A DNA stretch of 64,000 nucleotides from Rhodothermales bacterium (GCA_022825385.1 JAJDWX010000015.1:1-64000); one strand, 5' to 3'; counted from the stretch's first letter, positions 28,321 to 37,422 are shown. Made by a program: numbers and translations. The notes: a model not told the origin generated them from the sequence alone.

Positions 28321-29027
28321 GCTTCCCTGACGATTTGTGAAGGAGGTTCTTCGTAACTCTTCGGCGTCGGGCCTTCGTGGGCCGTCGGGAACGGATCGCG
28401 CTGAAGCGGTCCTTCGGGCGTTCGGGGAGGCAACGGCAACGAGCCGGGAATGCCCAGCTGGGGAAATTCTTTCCGTTGCGGATAGTATTCGAAATCTTCC
28501 GGCATGAACATCCGCCGCATATCCGGGTGCCCCTCGAAGCGAATGCCCAGCATGTCGTATACTTCGCGCTCGTTCCAGTTGGCGGCCCGATACACGCCCG
28601 TTACCGTAGGCGCCGTCAAGGCCGCCTCGTCCACGCGAATCTTCAGCCGAATGCGTTTTTTCTTTTCGAAAGACACAAGATTATAGAATACTTCGAATCG
28701 CTCCTCGTCCGTGAATCGATCTGCGCCGCCTGCATCCGCCAGATACCGGAATCCCTGCTCGTCCTTGAGGAAGCGGCACACCTCTGCTATGCGCTGCGTT
28801 TCGACCAGCACCGTTTGTTCGCCGGCGTATTCCTCCACGCCGAGAATGGCTTCGCCAAACCGGTCGGCCAACGCCCGGACAATTTCCGGGAGACGCGTCG
28901 TGGGCTGGGCCAGCGGATTCTGCTCGTCGGGAGACGCTTCGTCCGCCGCCGTAAAAAAGAAATCCAGCGCCTTGCGAAACGGCGCGCCTTGTTGCGGCGA
29001 CGAGGTATGTTCGACGTCTGCGGGCAT
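28317..29027 (-). CDS. nuoC: NADH-quinone oxidoreductase subunit C
   Basis: 30-kDa subunit of the peripheral arm. The 236-residue protein has FEVFYNLVSFEKKKRIRLKIRV, the family signature NWNEREVYDMLGIRFEGHPDMRRMFMPEDF and a proline-rich C-terminal extension of about 50 residues (LPPRTPEGPLQRDP). The ATG at 29027 lies immediately after the nuoB stop. An earlier ATG at 29069 would overlap nuoB and is not used. Confidence 0.94.
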   Translation of the reverse strand: MPADVEHTSSPQQGAPFRKALDFFFTAADEASPDEQNPLAQPTTRLPEIVRALADRFGEAILGVEEYAGEQTVLVETQRIAEVCRFLKDEQGFRYLADAGGADRFTDEERFEVFYNLVSFEKKKRIRLKIRVDEAALTAPTVTGVYRAANWNEREVYDMLGIRFEGHPDMRRMFMPEDFEYYPQRKEFPQLGIPGSLPLPPRTPEGPLQRDPFPTAHEGPTPKSYEEPPSQIVREA

Positions 29028-29028
29028 T

Positions 29029-29547
29029 TTATCCGATTTGCTCTGGAGTAAGCACGGGTCCCTGCGCATAATCCTGCGTCACGGAGTATTCGTTGCGAAT
29101 CTTCTCCTGAATGTCCATCAAGGCGTGCAGGAGCGCCTCCGGGCGGGGCGGGCAGCCCGGGATATACACGTCTACCGGCAGAAAATTGTCGCATCCCTGC
29201 ACTACGCCGTAGCAACGGTGCATCCCGCCCGTCGAAGCGCAAGCCCCCATGGAAATGCACCATTTGGGGTCCGCCATCTGGTCCCATACTCGCCGAATGG
29301 CGTGCGCCATCTTGTACGACACCCAGCCCGCCACAATCATCAGATCGGCCTGCCGCGGCGAAAAACGCATGGCTTCGCTGCCGAAACGGGCGGCGTCGTA
29401 TTTGGGACCTGCAAACGCCATCATTTCGATTGCGCAGCAGGCCAGTCCCATGGGCATGGGCATCAGCGAATTGGAGCGGGCCCAATTCAGCACGGCGTCC
29501 ACCCTGGTGGTAAGGAACCCTTCGTTGCGCGCGTCTGGAGAAACCAT
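29029..29547 (-). CDS. nuoB: NADH-quinone oxidoreductase subunit B
   Basis: 20-kDa subunit carrying cluster N2, next to the quinone site. In its 172 residues the ligands are [14 protein letters not shown] (adjacent cysteines), [12 protein letters not shown] and [13 protein letters not shown]. The start ATG at 29547 is 51 nt after the nuoA stop. Length and ligand set are complete. Confidence 0.97.
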   Translation of the reverse strand: MVSPDARNEGFLTTRVDAVLNWARSNSLMPMPMGLACCAIEMMAFAGPKYDAARFGSEAMRFSPRQADLMIVAGWVSYKMAHAIRRVWDQMADPKWCISMGACASTGGMHRCYGVVQGCDNFLPVDVYIPGCPPRPEALLHALMDIQEKIRNEYSVTQDYAQGPVLTPEQIG

Positions 29548-29598
29548 GCTATGCAGTTATTTGTCGTTGGAAAACGAAACGAGCAGGAGATTCCAAGG

Positions 29599-29970
29599 TC
29601 AATCGAACTCCAGCCCGCCTTTTTTGATATCGTACAGCAGCCCCACGCCAAGGATAAGAATAAACAGGCAAACTACCGCAAGCGCGCCCGGGGCCACGCC
29701 CGCATCCATGAATTCGCGGAAACTTGCGGCCCAAGGGTACAGGAAGACAACCTCCACGTCGAATACGATAAAGATCATCGCCACGAGGTAGAATTTCACC
29801 GAGTAGCGCTCCCGCGCCGTGCCGACCGGGTCCATTCCGCTCTCGTAACTGCTTTGCTTGATCAGATTGCGGCGGCGCGGGCCCAGCAAGTCCGCCCCCT
29901 TCAGGAGCGACAACGCCATCCCCGACGCAAGCGCCATCATGATCAGAAGGGGAATAAAATCCGCAGGCAT
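29599..29970 (-). CDS. nuoA: NADH-quinone oxidoreductase subunit A
   Basis: Small membrane subunit of complex I with 123 residues and three membrane helices. The signature between helices 1 and 2 is YESGMDPVGTARERYSVKFY, and it is followed by FDVEVVFLYPWA. The ATG at 29970 is used; a TTG at 29985 is an alternative. It is the first gene of the nuo operon, with a predicted promoter about 150 nt upstream. Confidence 0.95.
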   Translation of the reverse strand: MPADFIPLLIMMALASGMALSLLKGADLLGPRRRNLIKQSSYESGMDPVGTARERYSVKFYLVAMIFIVFDVEVVFLYPWAASFREFMDAGVAPGALAVVCLFILILGVGLLYDIKKGGLEFD

Positions 29971-30119
29971 GGTTCGTACAGGCAATGCATTACGACGACG
30001 ATGCGCCAGGCGCTCGTTCAGGAAACAAAGCAGGCTTCATGCGCCCGCGCAGGGCGTTCCGGCGTACGTCCGCGCGTCGGGAAGTCCCGGCGAACGCAGC
30101 ATAAACGCGCTACGCGGTA

Positions 30120-30148
30120 AAAATACCCCACGCAGGCAGGGCAATCAA
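30120..30148 (-). promoter_or_regulatory. Putative promoter of the nuo operon
   Basis: On the minus strand TTGATT (30148-30143) and TATTTT (30125-30120) are 17 nt apart, the classical sigma-70 spacing. This leaves a leader of about 150 nt before nuoA. Nothing else in this 262-bp gap (29971-30232) is recognised. Confidence 0.35.
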
Positions 30149-30232
30149 CGCAAAACGCCCGTGAATATCCGGTCAAGAGGCGTGAATCGGGTGCGACAGG
30201 CAAAACGGACAGGCTTGATCTCAGGGTAATTC

Positions 30233-33043
30233 TTATATATCGAGGGTCAATTGGAGAATCCCCGTGCGCCCTATTTTCGGCGCGCCAACGAATTCGCGGT
30301 GTTTTTGGTTCAGCACATTGAACAGGGACAGATTCAGGCGCAATCCGGACACATAGTCCCCGAGATCGTATCCGCCGCCTATGTCCAGCAGCGTATGATC
30401 CTCCACGGCCCCCGTGTACAAACCGGAGCGAACCTCGAAATCTCCGGTATGCCGGAGGGAGGCGCGTACGCTCCAGTCTCCGGACGATGCATAGGAAAAT
30501 CCGCCCTTGACCTTTATTTCGGGAGCATTCATGGCCAATTCCAGGGACTGCTGCTCTTCGCCCAGTTCGTCGGCGTCGAAAAAGTTGTCGCTAAGCCAGG
30601 ACATATTCCCGAAAACGCGGAATCCGTCGCCAATCAGCCATTCGGCGGATACGTCCAGCCCATAGTACTCAATGTCGCCCATGCTTCGGTACGCCAGCAG
30701 CAATTGGCCAGGCGTCGCGTTTTCCGCAGGCTGCACGATGCCGATCGGCGAGTTCGCAGGCAGCTCCGCCGCCAGGCCTGGTTTCGACAAGTCCACGATA
30801 AGCCCCGCTACATCCTCCGGCGACAGCCCCACGAGCGGCAATACCCCGCTCAAGGCCGCGTTGCCTGCAATGCCGGCGGCGAGCGCTGCGGTCAGGTCGC
30901 CGAACAACTTTTCGTGATCCGGAACCAGGACGAAGGGCGTTTCTATCCGCAACGGACTCACGAAATTGCGTCGGCGGGCGTAGTATCCGTCTACGGCGAA
31001 CAGCAGACGCTCTCCGATCAACCCCTTGTATCCCAATTCGTAGGTCTCGCTGACGGTATGTTCGAGGGGCGGCACGTCCACCACGTCCCGGGTTATGCTG
31101 CCCGGATCCACGCTGCCCGTATTCGGATCCAGATAGCCGAGGCTGGACGGGGTAAGGCCCGTTACGACCGTGCCGCCCTCCGGGCTAAGCAGCCCGATAA
31201 ATTGCTCGATGACAAACGCTGGAATATTGAAGCCTTGCATGGCGAGCAGGTCTTGCAGTTCGGTTGTCGGCGTACTCGCAAGTCCTGCGTATACCTGCGC
31301 ATACAGCAAGTCGAGCGGAACGCCTGCGGGCACAGGCGCCCCGAAAAGATCCGGAATCAAACTGGAGGCGATCAGGTTGCCTTGCCCGTCGCGCTGAAAA
31401 TGGAACCCGTCCAGCGCCCCGCGGGCCTGAAGCGAAAGCGGCCCGGCGGAACCTGCGTTGATGTCCAGAAACAGGTTGTTCGTGCTGGGCGAAGCAAACG
31501 CCTGGTTGAACGTGGCGCGAAGGCTATGCGAGGGATCCGGTTTGAAAACCAGCGCGGCGCGGGGAGAAACCTGCAGATCGTCGAACAGCTCGTGCCTGTC
31601 TGCGCGCACAGCGAGGGTTGCGCTGAGCGACGGCGCAAGTTGCACGACGCTCTGGAGATACGCCCCCGCCTCGTAAAACCGATCGTCGTCCTCGTTTCGT
31701 CCGAAAATGGTGCGCTTCGTAACCGGATTGGTGCGCTCGTATTCCGCGCCGAGAACCAAACGGAGGCGCTCTTCCAGCAGGTTGAAGTCGTACTGCCCCT
31801 GTACGCTCATTACGGTGGAGTGGTCCACCACGTCTTCCACCGATCCGGCGCGATAGACGAAGGAATCGCCCGCATCGTTGATATTCGCGTAGGCCTGGGC
31901 GAAAAAGCCCCCGGCGTTCAGGCGAAGCTGGCCGTACGTATATCCGAATCCCTCTCCCTGCACCGTGCCGATCGCCGAAAGCCCGATGGTTTTGGAAACC
32001 GAACGGCCCGCATTGGCCGTCAGGGTTGCGTTCGGGCGAAACCGCCAGGCCAGCAGCCCCGACATCGTATAGTTGTGGTTATTGTAATCGACGGGCAGCA
32101 CCGCTTCCCGGAACGTGGCCAGTTGCACGGCGTCCGCGGCGTCGTTCGGGTCAAAGGCGAAATCGTCGGCCCGCGTAAAATCGGCGAGGACTTTGTATCC
32201 CAGTTTGCCGCCCGCCACGCCCGCATGGCGCACGGAGGTCTTCAGGGCGTTGCGCAGTCCGCCTCCCAGCTGCACGGTCGTTCCCGGATGCGCAAACGGA
32301 TCCTTGCTGATGAAATGGATTACCCCGGCGTCGACGCCGGCGCCGAAAAGCGCCGACCCCGGACCCCGCACCACCTCGACGCGCTCCAGGTCTATCTGCG
32401 AGAGCGGCATCATGCTGTAATCGTTCACGCCCAGCGACGCCACGGACGCCTGCCGGTAATCGATCATGACGTGGGTGGCGCCGCTAAAGGCGTTATTGAA
32501 TCCGCGCAGCACCACCTCGTGCCGGTTGACGCCGGTCTGCGCCATGTCCACCCCCGCTACGTTCCGAAGCAGCATGACCGGATCTGGCAAGGCGTCGGTT
32601 TCGATGTCCCGCGCGGTCAACACGGAAATCGAGGCCGGGGCGTCCAGCACCTTTTCGGACCCGCGGGAGGCGCTCACGATCACGGCGTTCAGATTGAAAC
32701 CCGTCGGGCGCAAAGCCATGTCCGCCGTGAACGGTTCTCCAGGCCGCAGGGATATCAGGGATTGCGCTTCCTCGTAGCCCACGAAACGCGCCGAAAGCAT
32801 GTACTCTCCCGGAGGAACCCCGGCGATTTCGTAGGATCCGTCCGCCTCCGAGGCCGCGCCTGCGATCACGACGCCGTCCAGCAACAACGCCACGTTGGCG
32901 TCCTGCAGGGGAGACGCCTCCGCCGCGTCCGTAACGACGCCGCGAACAGACGCCGTGGCTTGCGCCTGCGCCGATCGGGGAGCGCCTGCGGCGAAAGCGA
33001 GGAAACAGGAAAGCAGCAGCGTAGGGCGTAGCATGGCGTTCAT
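30233..33043 (-). CDS. TonB-dependent outer-membrane receptor with carboxypeptidase-regulatory-like domain
   Basis: Energised outer-membrane transporter of 936 residues. It has a signal peptide (residues 1-28, cleavage near SAQAQA) and a carboxypeptidase-regulatory-like beta domain (about 30-110: VRGVVTDAAEASPLQDANV, GVPPGEYMLSARFVGYEE). A plug follows (about 120-250, with SRGSEKVLDAPASISVLTARDIE and VEVVRGPGSALFGAGVDAGVIHFISK), then a 22-strand-type barrel ending GRTGILQLTLDI. The ligand is unknown; no SusD partner is adjacent. Family members take up siderophores, vitamins or oligomers. It is upstream of nothing on the same strand within 300 bp and downstream of purB. Confidence 0.93.
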   Translation of the reverse strand: MNAMLRPTLLLSCFLAFAAGAPRSAQAQATASVRGVVTDAAEASPLQDANVALLLDGVVIAGAASEADGSYEIAGVPPGEYMLSARFVGYEEAQSLISLRPGEPFTADMALRPTGFNLNAVIVSASRGSEKVLDAPASISVLTARDIETDALPDPVMLLRNVAGVDMAQTGVNRHEVVLRGFNNAFSGATHVMIDYRQASVASLGVNDYSMMPLSQIDLERVEVVRGPGSALFGAGVDAGVIHFISKDPFAHPGTTVQLGGGLRNALKTSVRHAGVAGGKLGYKVLADFTRADDFAFDPNDAADAVQLATFREAVLPVDYNNHNYTMSGLLAWRFRPNATLTANAGRSVSKTIGLSAIGTVQGEGFGYTYGQLRLNAGGFFAQAYANINDAGDSFVYRAGSVEDVVDHSTVMSVQGQYDFNLLEERLRLVLGAEYERTNPVTKRTIFGRNEDDDRFYEAGAYLQSVVQLAPSLSATLAVRADRHELFDDLQVSPRAALVFKPDPSHSLRATFNQAFASPSTNNLFLDINAGSAGPLSLQARGALDGFHFQRDGQGNLIASSLIPDLFGAPVPAGVPLDLLYAQVYAGLASTPTTELQDLLAMQGFNIPAFVIEQFIGLLSPEGGTVVTGLTPSSLGYLDPNTGSVDPGSITRDVVDVPPLEHTVSETYELGYKGLIGERLLFAVDGYYARRRNFVSPLRIETPFVLVPDHEKLFGDLTAALAAGIAGNAALSGVLPLVGLSPEDVAGLIVDLSKPGLAAELPANSPIGIVQPAENATPGQLLLAYRSMGDIEYYGLDVSAEWLIGDGFRVFGNMSWLSDNFFDADELGEEQQSLELAMNAPEIKVKGGFSYASSGDWSVRASLRHTGDFEVRSGLYTGAVEDHTLLDIGGGYDLGDYVSGLRLNLSLFNVLNQKHREFVGAPKIGRTGILQLTLDI

Positions 33044-33106
33044 GGCGAAAATATCGAATTGTTCGAAGGCGCAGCGTTGCGAAATGTAGTTTTTGTTACG
33101 GAATCC

Positions 33107-34405
33107 TTACCTGTCGAGGCCGGCGCGCTCGAAAATAAAGTCGATTCGTTGCATGTGGTACGACGCATCGAAAGCAAGTTCCACTTCTTTCGGTGAAAAA
33201 TGCTTCATGAGGGCAGAATCTTCGGCGACGATCTCCTGGAACGGGCGCCCCGCCTCCCACGCCCGCATCGCTGCCGGCTGCACCAGATCGTACGCCGCCT
33301 CGCGGGACAACCCCTTGTCGATCAGCATGAGCATGAGCCGCTGGCTGTTGTACAGCCCATGCGTCCGCTCCATGTTCGCGCGCATCGTTTCGGGGTAGAC
33401 GACCAGCGTTTCCAGAATGCCGGCGAACCGGTGGAGCGCATAGTGCAAAATCGTGGTCGCGTCGGGAATAACGACCCGCTCCACGGACGAATGAGAAATG
33501 TCGCGCTCGTGCCAGAGCGCCACATTTTCAAAGGCCGAAATCATATAGCCGCGCAACAGGCGGGCGCACCCCGTGATGTTTTCCGACCCCACCGGATTGC
33601 GTTTGTGCGGCATCGCGGAAGAGCCTTTTTGCCCCTTTCCGAACGCCTCTTCGACTTCTCGGACCTCGTTTTTTTGCAGGCCCCGCACTTCCACCGCCAT
33701 TTTTTCAAGCGACGCGCCGATGAGCGCCAGCACGGACAAATAATGCGCGTGCCGATCTCGCTGGAGCACTTGCGTCGAGACCGGCGCGGGGCGCAAGCCC
33801 AGTTTTTCGCACACCGTCTGCTCGATCTCGGGCGGGATGTGCGCAAAAGTGCCCACGGCGCCCGACAATTTGCCCACGGCCATCTCTTCGGCCGCCGCCG
33901 CGAACCGCCGCCGGTTGCGGACCATTTCCGTATGGTACAACGCCATTTTCAGGCCCCAGGTCGTGGGTTCGGCGTGGACGCCGTGCGTCCGACCCATCAT
34001 CAGCGTCCGCCGGTGCTTGCGGGCCGCCTCCGCCAGCGCCCTCGACATCCGGTCGATGGCGGCCAGCAAAAGATCGTTGGCTTTTTTGATCTGGACCATC
34101 AGCGCCGTATCGACCACGTCGGAAGAAGTAAGGCCATAGTGCACCCACTTTTTCTCGGGCCCCAGCGATTCGCTTACCGCGCGGGTAAAAGCCACCACGT
34201 CGTGCCGCGTCGTTCGCTCGATTTCATGAATGCGATCCACGTCGAAGGAGGCCTTCGCGTACAGCAAGTCCACGTCCTCCCGCGGAATTACGCCCAGTTT
34301 CGACCAGGCGTCGCACGCAGCCAGTTCGACGTCCAGCCAGGATTGGAAGCGGCTTTCTTCGCTCCACAGTTCCCCCATTTCGGGGCGGGTGTATCGAGGT
34401 ATCAT
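33107..34405 (-). CDS. purB: Adenylosuccinate lyase
   Basis: Splits fumarate from SAICAR and from adenylosuccinate in purine synthesis. The 432-residue protein begins MIPRYTRPEMGELWSEE. It has HYGLTSSDVVDTA, the catalytic GRTHGVHAEPTT, and the fumarase-superfamily signature GSSAMPHKRNPVGSE (about residues 265-280). It ends in HMQRIDFIFERAGL. The ATG at 34405 matches the family; the open frame continues to 34438 and would overlap the sigma factor gene by 4 nt. It is likely co-transcribed with the ECF sigma factor upstream. Confidence 0.96.
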   Translation of the reverse strand: MIPRYTRPEMGELWSEESRFQSWLDVELAACDAWSKLGVIPREDVDLLYAKASFDVDRIHEIERTTRHDVVAFTRAVSESLGPEKKWVHYGLTSSDVVDTALMVQIKKANDLLLAAIDRMSRALAEAARKHRRTLMMGRTHGVHAEPTTWGLKMALYHTEMVRNRRRFAAAAEEMAVGKLSGAVGTFAHIPPEIEQTVCEKLGLRPAPVSTQVLQRDRHAHYLSVLALIGASLEKMAVEVRGLQKNEVREVEEAFGKGQKGSSAMPHKRNPVGSENITGCARLLRGYMISAFENVALWHERDISHSSVERVVIPDATTILHYALHRFAGILETLVVYPETMRANMERTHGLYNSQRLMLMLIDKGLSREAAYDLVQPAAMRAWEAGRPFQEIVAEDSALMKHFSPKEVELAFDASYHMQRIDFIFERAGLDR

Positions 34406-34434
34406 GGTTCGGGCCGAAAAGGCGAATGCGGGCG

Positions 34435-35046
34435 TCAATGCAGGTCGCGGCGATCGCGCAGGTATTTGTTGAGCGCCTGGCGCGCCCGGAAAAGATGCGC
34501 TTTTACCGTGCCCAGCGGCAAATCGAGCTCCTGCGCGATTTCTTCGTAACTTTTTTCGTGCTGATGGCGCAATACGATGACGCGGTTGTATTTCCCCGGA
34601 AGCGCGTCGATGGCTTCCTGAATCAGCGTTTTGCGTTCGTCTTGCACGATATGCCGGTCCGGTCGGTACGTCGTATCCGGCAGTTCTATCTTCATTTCTC
34701 CATCGCGCGTCTCGACGGGCTGGTCGATGGACAGCGTAGGGAGTTTTTTCTTCCGGTTATAGTCGATCGCATGGTTCTGGGCGATCTTGTACAACCAGGT
34801 GGAAAAGGCGTACGTGGACGAATACGACGCCAGCGCCGCGAACGCCTTCGCGAAAACCTCCTGGACCAGATCGTCCACGACCATGCGGTCCCGAATGATT
34901 TTCTGGATGTGGCGGCGAATCGCGCTGCGGTACTTTTCAAGCAGTTCGGCGTACGCCCTCTGGTCCCCTGCGAGGGCGCGGGCCACGCATCGCTTGTCCT
35001 GCTCGGCGGATTCCGAAGGGATTGTCTGGGCGTTCTTTTCAGGCAT
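34435..35046 (-). CDS. RNA polymerase sigma factor, ECF family
   Basis: Alternative sigma factor of 203 residues with regions 2 and 4 only. Region 2 has DDLVQEVFAKAFAALASY and FSTWLYKIAQNHAID. Region 4 has LPGKYNRVIVLRHQHEKSYEEIAQELDLPLGTVKAHLFRARQAL. No anti-sigma gene is adjacent: purB follows on the same strand 29 nt later. A sequence matching the dispersed core (reverse complement, about 35186-35203) lies 140 nt upstream and could be its promoter region. Confidence 0.93.
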   Translation of the reverse strand: MPEKNAQTIPSESAEQDKRCVARALAGDQRAYAELLEKYRSAIRRHIQKIIRDRMVVDDLVQEVFAKAFAALASYSSTYAFSTWLYKIAQNHAIDYNRKKKLPTLSIDQPVETRDGEMKIELPDTTYRPDRHIVQDERKTLIQEAIDALPGKYNRVIVLRHQHEKSYEEIAQELDLPLGTVKAHLFRARQALNKYLRDRRDLH

Positions 35047-35185
35047 GGCCGAACAGGCTGTTTCGCCCGCTTCGGAGTACTTGTCGCGTCTGGCGGCGGA
35101 ATGCGGACGTCGGGCCGCCCTGGCGTCCGCCGCAAGGAAACCAAAGATTATCCCTGAAGATAGCCATTATGCAGCCCATTTGTTT

Positions 35186-35205
35186 AAGGATACGCTCCGA
35201 AACGA
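35186..35205 (-). promoter_or_regulatory. Dispersed-core match upstream of the ECF sigma gene
   Basis: Read on the minus strand the stretch contains AGCGTATCCTTAAAC, identical over 13 bases to copy B's right end (GCGTATCCTTAAA). It faces the copy at 35262 that points at yebC, so both transcription units in this divergent gap have a copy. Confidence 0.4.
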
Positions 35206-35261
35206 TGCGGAGAAGTTTCCAGAACAATATCGCCCCTGGCGCGGTAGCAGGTAAATCAGGT

Positions 35262-35279
35262 TTTGATTCGCGTATCCAC
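35262..35279 (+). promoter_or_regulatory. Dispersed-core match upstream of yebC
   Basis: TTTTGATTCGCGTATCC ends 33 nt before the yebC ATG. TTTG as a -33 box would leave 49 nt from the box to the start codon. This is consistent with a promoter but the -7 box is weak (TACATGCT at 17 nt). Confidence 0.4.
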
Positions 35280-35310
35280 AATTACATGCTATTTCGTACG
35301 CAGCGTTTCC

Positions 35311-36066
35311 ATGGCCGGTCACAATAAATGGTCCAAAATCAAGCGGCAGAAAGCCAAAACCGATCAGCGCAAGTCGAAAATCTGGGCGCGGATTTCCCGT
35401 GACGTTACGCTCGCTGCCCGGGAAGGCGGCGGCGACCCCGCCATGAACGCCGCGCTGGCGCTTGCGGTCGAGAAGGCCAAGGCCGAAAACATGCCCAAGG
35501 AAAATATAGCGCGCGCCATCAAGCGGGGCACCGGAGAAATTCAGGGAGAAGACTACGAAGAGGCGACGTACGAAGGGTATGGCCCGCATGGCGTGGCGGT
35601 GTTCGTGGAAACGCTGACGGACAACCGAAACCGGACGGTGGCGGACCTGCGCCATCTTTTCGGCAAGGGGGGCGGCAGCCTGGGCAAGTCCGGCTCGGTG
35701 GGGTATCTGTTCGAACGCAAAGGCATGATAGAGATTGCCGCTGTCGGGCAGCCGCGCGACGAACTGAGCCTGTTCGAGATTGTGGCGGAAGCAGGCGCCG
35801 AGGATATGCAGCAGGAAGGCGACGCCTATGTCGTTGCCACGCCGCCCGACTTGCTCGAAGCGGTGCGCGCGGCGCTCGAACAGGCGGGCGTCGAGATCGC
35901 CGCGGCGCACTTGATTCGGGAACCCTCCGCCACCGTGGCGCTTCCCGACGACGACGCCCGGAAAGTATTGCGATTGATCGAACGCATAGACGACCATCCG
36001 GACGTGCAGGCGGTCTTCACCACCCTGGACGCGAACGAGGAACTCCTTGCCGCCCTGTCTTTCTGA
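35311..36066 (+). CDS. YebC/PmpR-family protein
   Basis: A 251-residue member of the YebC family, described as DNA-binding regulators and more recently linked to translation of hard stretches. It starts with the signature MAGHNKWSKIKRQKAKTD, then has AIKRGTGEIQGEDYEEATYEGYGPHGVAVFVETLTDNRNRTVADLRH. The glycine-rich FGKGGGSLGKSGSVGYLF segment and the C-terminal domain are intact. It lies 24 nt upstream of ruvC, a conserved bacterial neighbourhood (yebC-ruvC). Confidence 0.95.
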   Translation: MAGHNKWSKIKRQKAKTDQRKSKIWARISRDVTLAAREGGGDPAMNAALALAVEKAKAENMPKENIARAIKRGTGEIQGEDYEEATYEGYGPHGVAVFVETLTDNRNRTVADLRHLFGKGGGSLGKSGSVGYLFERKGMIEIAAVGQPRDELSLFEIVAEAGAEDMQQEGDAYVVATPPDLLEAVRAALEQAGVEIAAAHLIREPSATVALPDDDARKVLRLIERIDDHPDVQAVFTTLDANEELLAALSF

Positions 36067-36090
36067 AAAACCTGCTGCGGAGCCCCTGCA

Positions 36091-36642
36091 ATGATCGTAC
36101 TTGGCATCGACCCCGGATCGCAATGCACAGGATACGGCGTGATCGCCTGCGACGGCGCCGGCGAGCGCATGCTGGACTACGGCGTGTTGCGCCTGGACCG
36201 GCGCGAGGACCATGCGCTTCGCCTCAAACAAATCTACGACGGCGTCTCGGCGATCGCAGCACGCCATTGCCCGGACGAATGCGCCATCGAGATGCCCGTG
36301 TACGGCAGCAACCCGCAGTCCATGCTGAAGCTTGGACGCGCCCAGTCCGCCGCCATGATCGCCATGCTGAACCGGGAGGTTCCGGTTACCGAATATACCC
36401 CGAAGCAGGTCAAGAAAGCCGTCACCGGGCGGGGCAACGCCTCGAAAGAACAGGTTCGCTATATGGTGCGCGCCCTGCTGTCGATTCGGGACGAGGGCGG
36501 CGCGAAAGCCATGGAGTCCGACGCCTCCGACGCGCTTGCCGTCGGGCTATGCCACATACACCGCCGCGCGGAAGGCGGAGCCCGAAGACCCGCCAGCTGG
36601 AAAAGTTTCCTGCGAGCGAACTCGCATATCGTCATCGAGTAG
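36091..36642 (+). CDS. ruvC: Crossover junction endodeoxyribonuclease RuvC
   Basis: Resolves Holliday junctions by paired nicking. The 183-residue protein begins MIVLGIDPGSQCTGYGV, with the first catalytic aspartate at residue 7. It has the glutamate segment CAIEMPVYGSNPQSMLKLGRAQ, TPKQVKKAVTGRGNASKEQV, and ESDASDALAVGLCH with the last acidic ligands. Its final 11 bases overlap the 3' end of the convergent small gene at 36632. ruvA and ruvB are not in the window. Confidence 0.95.
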   Translation: MIVLGIDPGSQCTGYGVIACDGAGERMLDYGVLRLDRREDHALRLKQIYDGVSAIAARHCPDECAIEMPVYGSNPQSMLKLGRAQSAAMIAMLNREVPVTEYTPKQVKKAVTGRGNASKEQVRYMVRALLSIRDEGGAKAMESDASDALAVGLCHIHRRAEGGARRPASWKSFLRANSHIVIE

Positions 36643-36943
36643 GCGCAGCCCCCGCTCCGTCGTGGAAATAGCCGCGCTCCTCGTCCCGGACGCGCACGAC
36701 CTCGACGATTTCGCTTTCCTCGACGCGCGTTCCCATCTCTATGACGAGGCGAGCGATCTGGAGGTCCTTTTGCGGCGCCTGGTTCCATTCGGGGTGCGCC
36801 TGCTCCACAATGCTGACCAGAATGCGCAGATAAGGGTATCGCTGTTCTGCGGTATCCAGTTTGTTGAGCGCTCGGGCGAACAGTTCTGCATTGCGGCCGA
36901 CCTGGCGGTCAACCATTTTCGTGTCGAATTCGGTGGAGCTCAT
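36632..36943 (-). CDS. Hypothetical protein, possibly DUF4290-related
   Basis: A 103-residue acidic, helical protein from the ATG at 36943. A segment VGRNAELFARALNKLDTAEQRYPYLRILVSIVEQAHPEW resembles the start of DUF4290 proteins of Bacteroidota (GRN..., then a charged helix and HP), but it is much shorter than that family, so the link is tentative. An alternative ATG at 37171 adds 76 residues, including a membrane-like stretch (VGLVVVAAFVIIAIP). That start would overlap the divergent gene at 37114 by 58 nt, so I prefer the shorter form. No motif identifies a function. Confidence 0.55.
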   Translation of the reverse strand: MSSTEFDTKMVDRQVGRNAELFARALNKLDTAEQRYPYLRILVSIVEQAHPEWNQAPQKDLQIARLVIEMGTRVEESEIVEVVRVRDEERGYFHDGAGAAPTR

Positions 36944-37113
36944 GCCGTTGGGGATCGCATCGCGTAAGGGTACGGCCCGAACAGGCCATCCGGGAACCCA
37001 TGCTTCCGGATCGCGATAATTCGGAATTGCAATAATAACGAATGCCGCAACGACAACCAAACCGACAGGGCTCCGTCGTGAACTTTTATCGATAGGTGGC
37101 AGAGATTCCGCGC

Positions 37114-37422
37114 ATGCCCTACCTTTCGGAAAGAAGTCTGGAGAATGCGCCCTTGAAAAAAACGCTTCCATATCGACTGGACCTGCTCCCGGTGATTCCC
37201 TCGTTTCACCGCCGCGCCCGGTACAAAAAAGCCTTCCGGGAAGGCCAACTGGTGTATTACGGCCCGCATCCGCCGTATTACGGGATCGGAGAAGTCAAAC
37301 AAATCGTGGGACGGTATGTCGCGGTGGATTTCCGCGGCACCGGCGAGTTTGGCGTCCACGAAGACGTGCTTGAGCATCATTACCTTATTCCGATTTCCCA
37401 AACCAGGCTGGCCACGATATAA
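37114..37422 (+). CDS. Small hypothetical protein with an SH3/KOW-like C-terminal half
   Basis: A 102-residue basic protein. Its second half (FREGQLVYYGPHPPYYGIGEVKQIVGRYVAVDFRGTGEFGVHEDVLEHHYLIPI) looks like a small beta-barrel of the kind found in CarD-like or KOW-like modules, with aromatic and glycine positions in register. The function is unknown. ATG 37114 was chosen over an upstream start at 37096. It sits alone upstream of tig with an 84-nt gap. Confidence 0.6.
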   Translation: MPYLSERSLENAPLKKTLPYRLDLLPVIPSFHRRARYKKAFREGQLVYYGPHPPYYGIGEVKQIVGRYVAVDFRGTGEFGVHEDVLEHHYLIPISQTRLATI

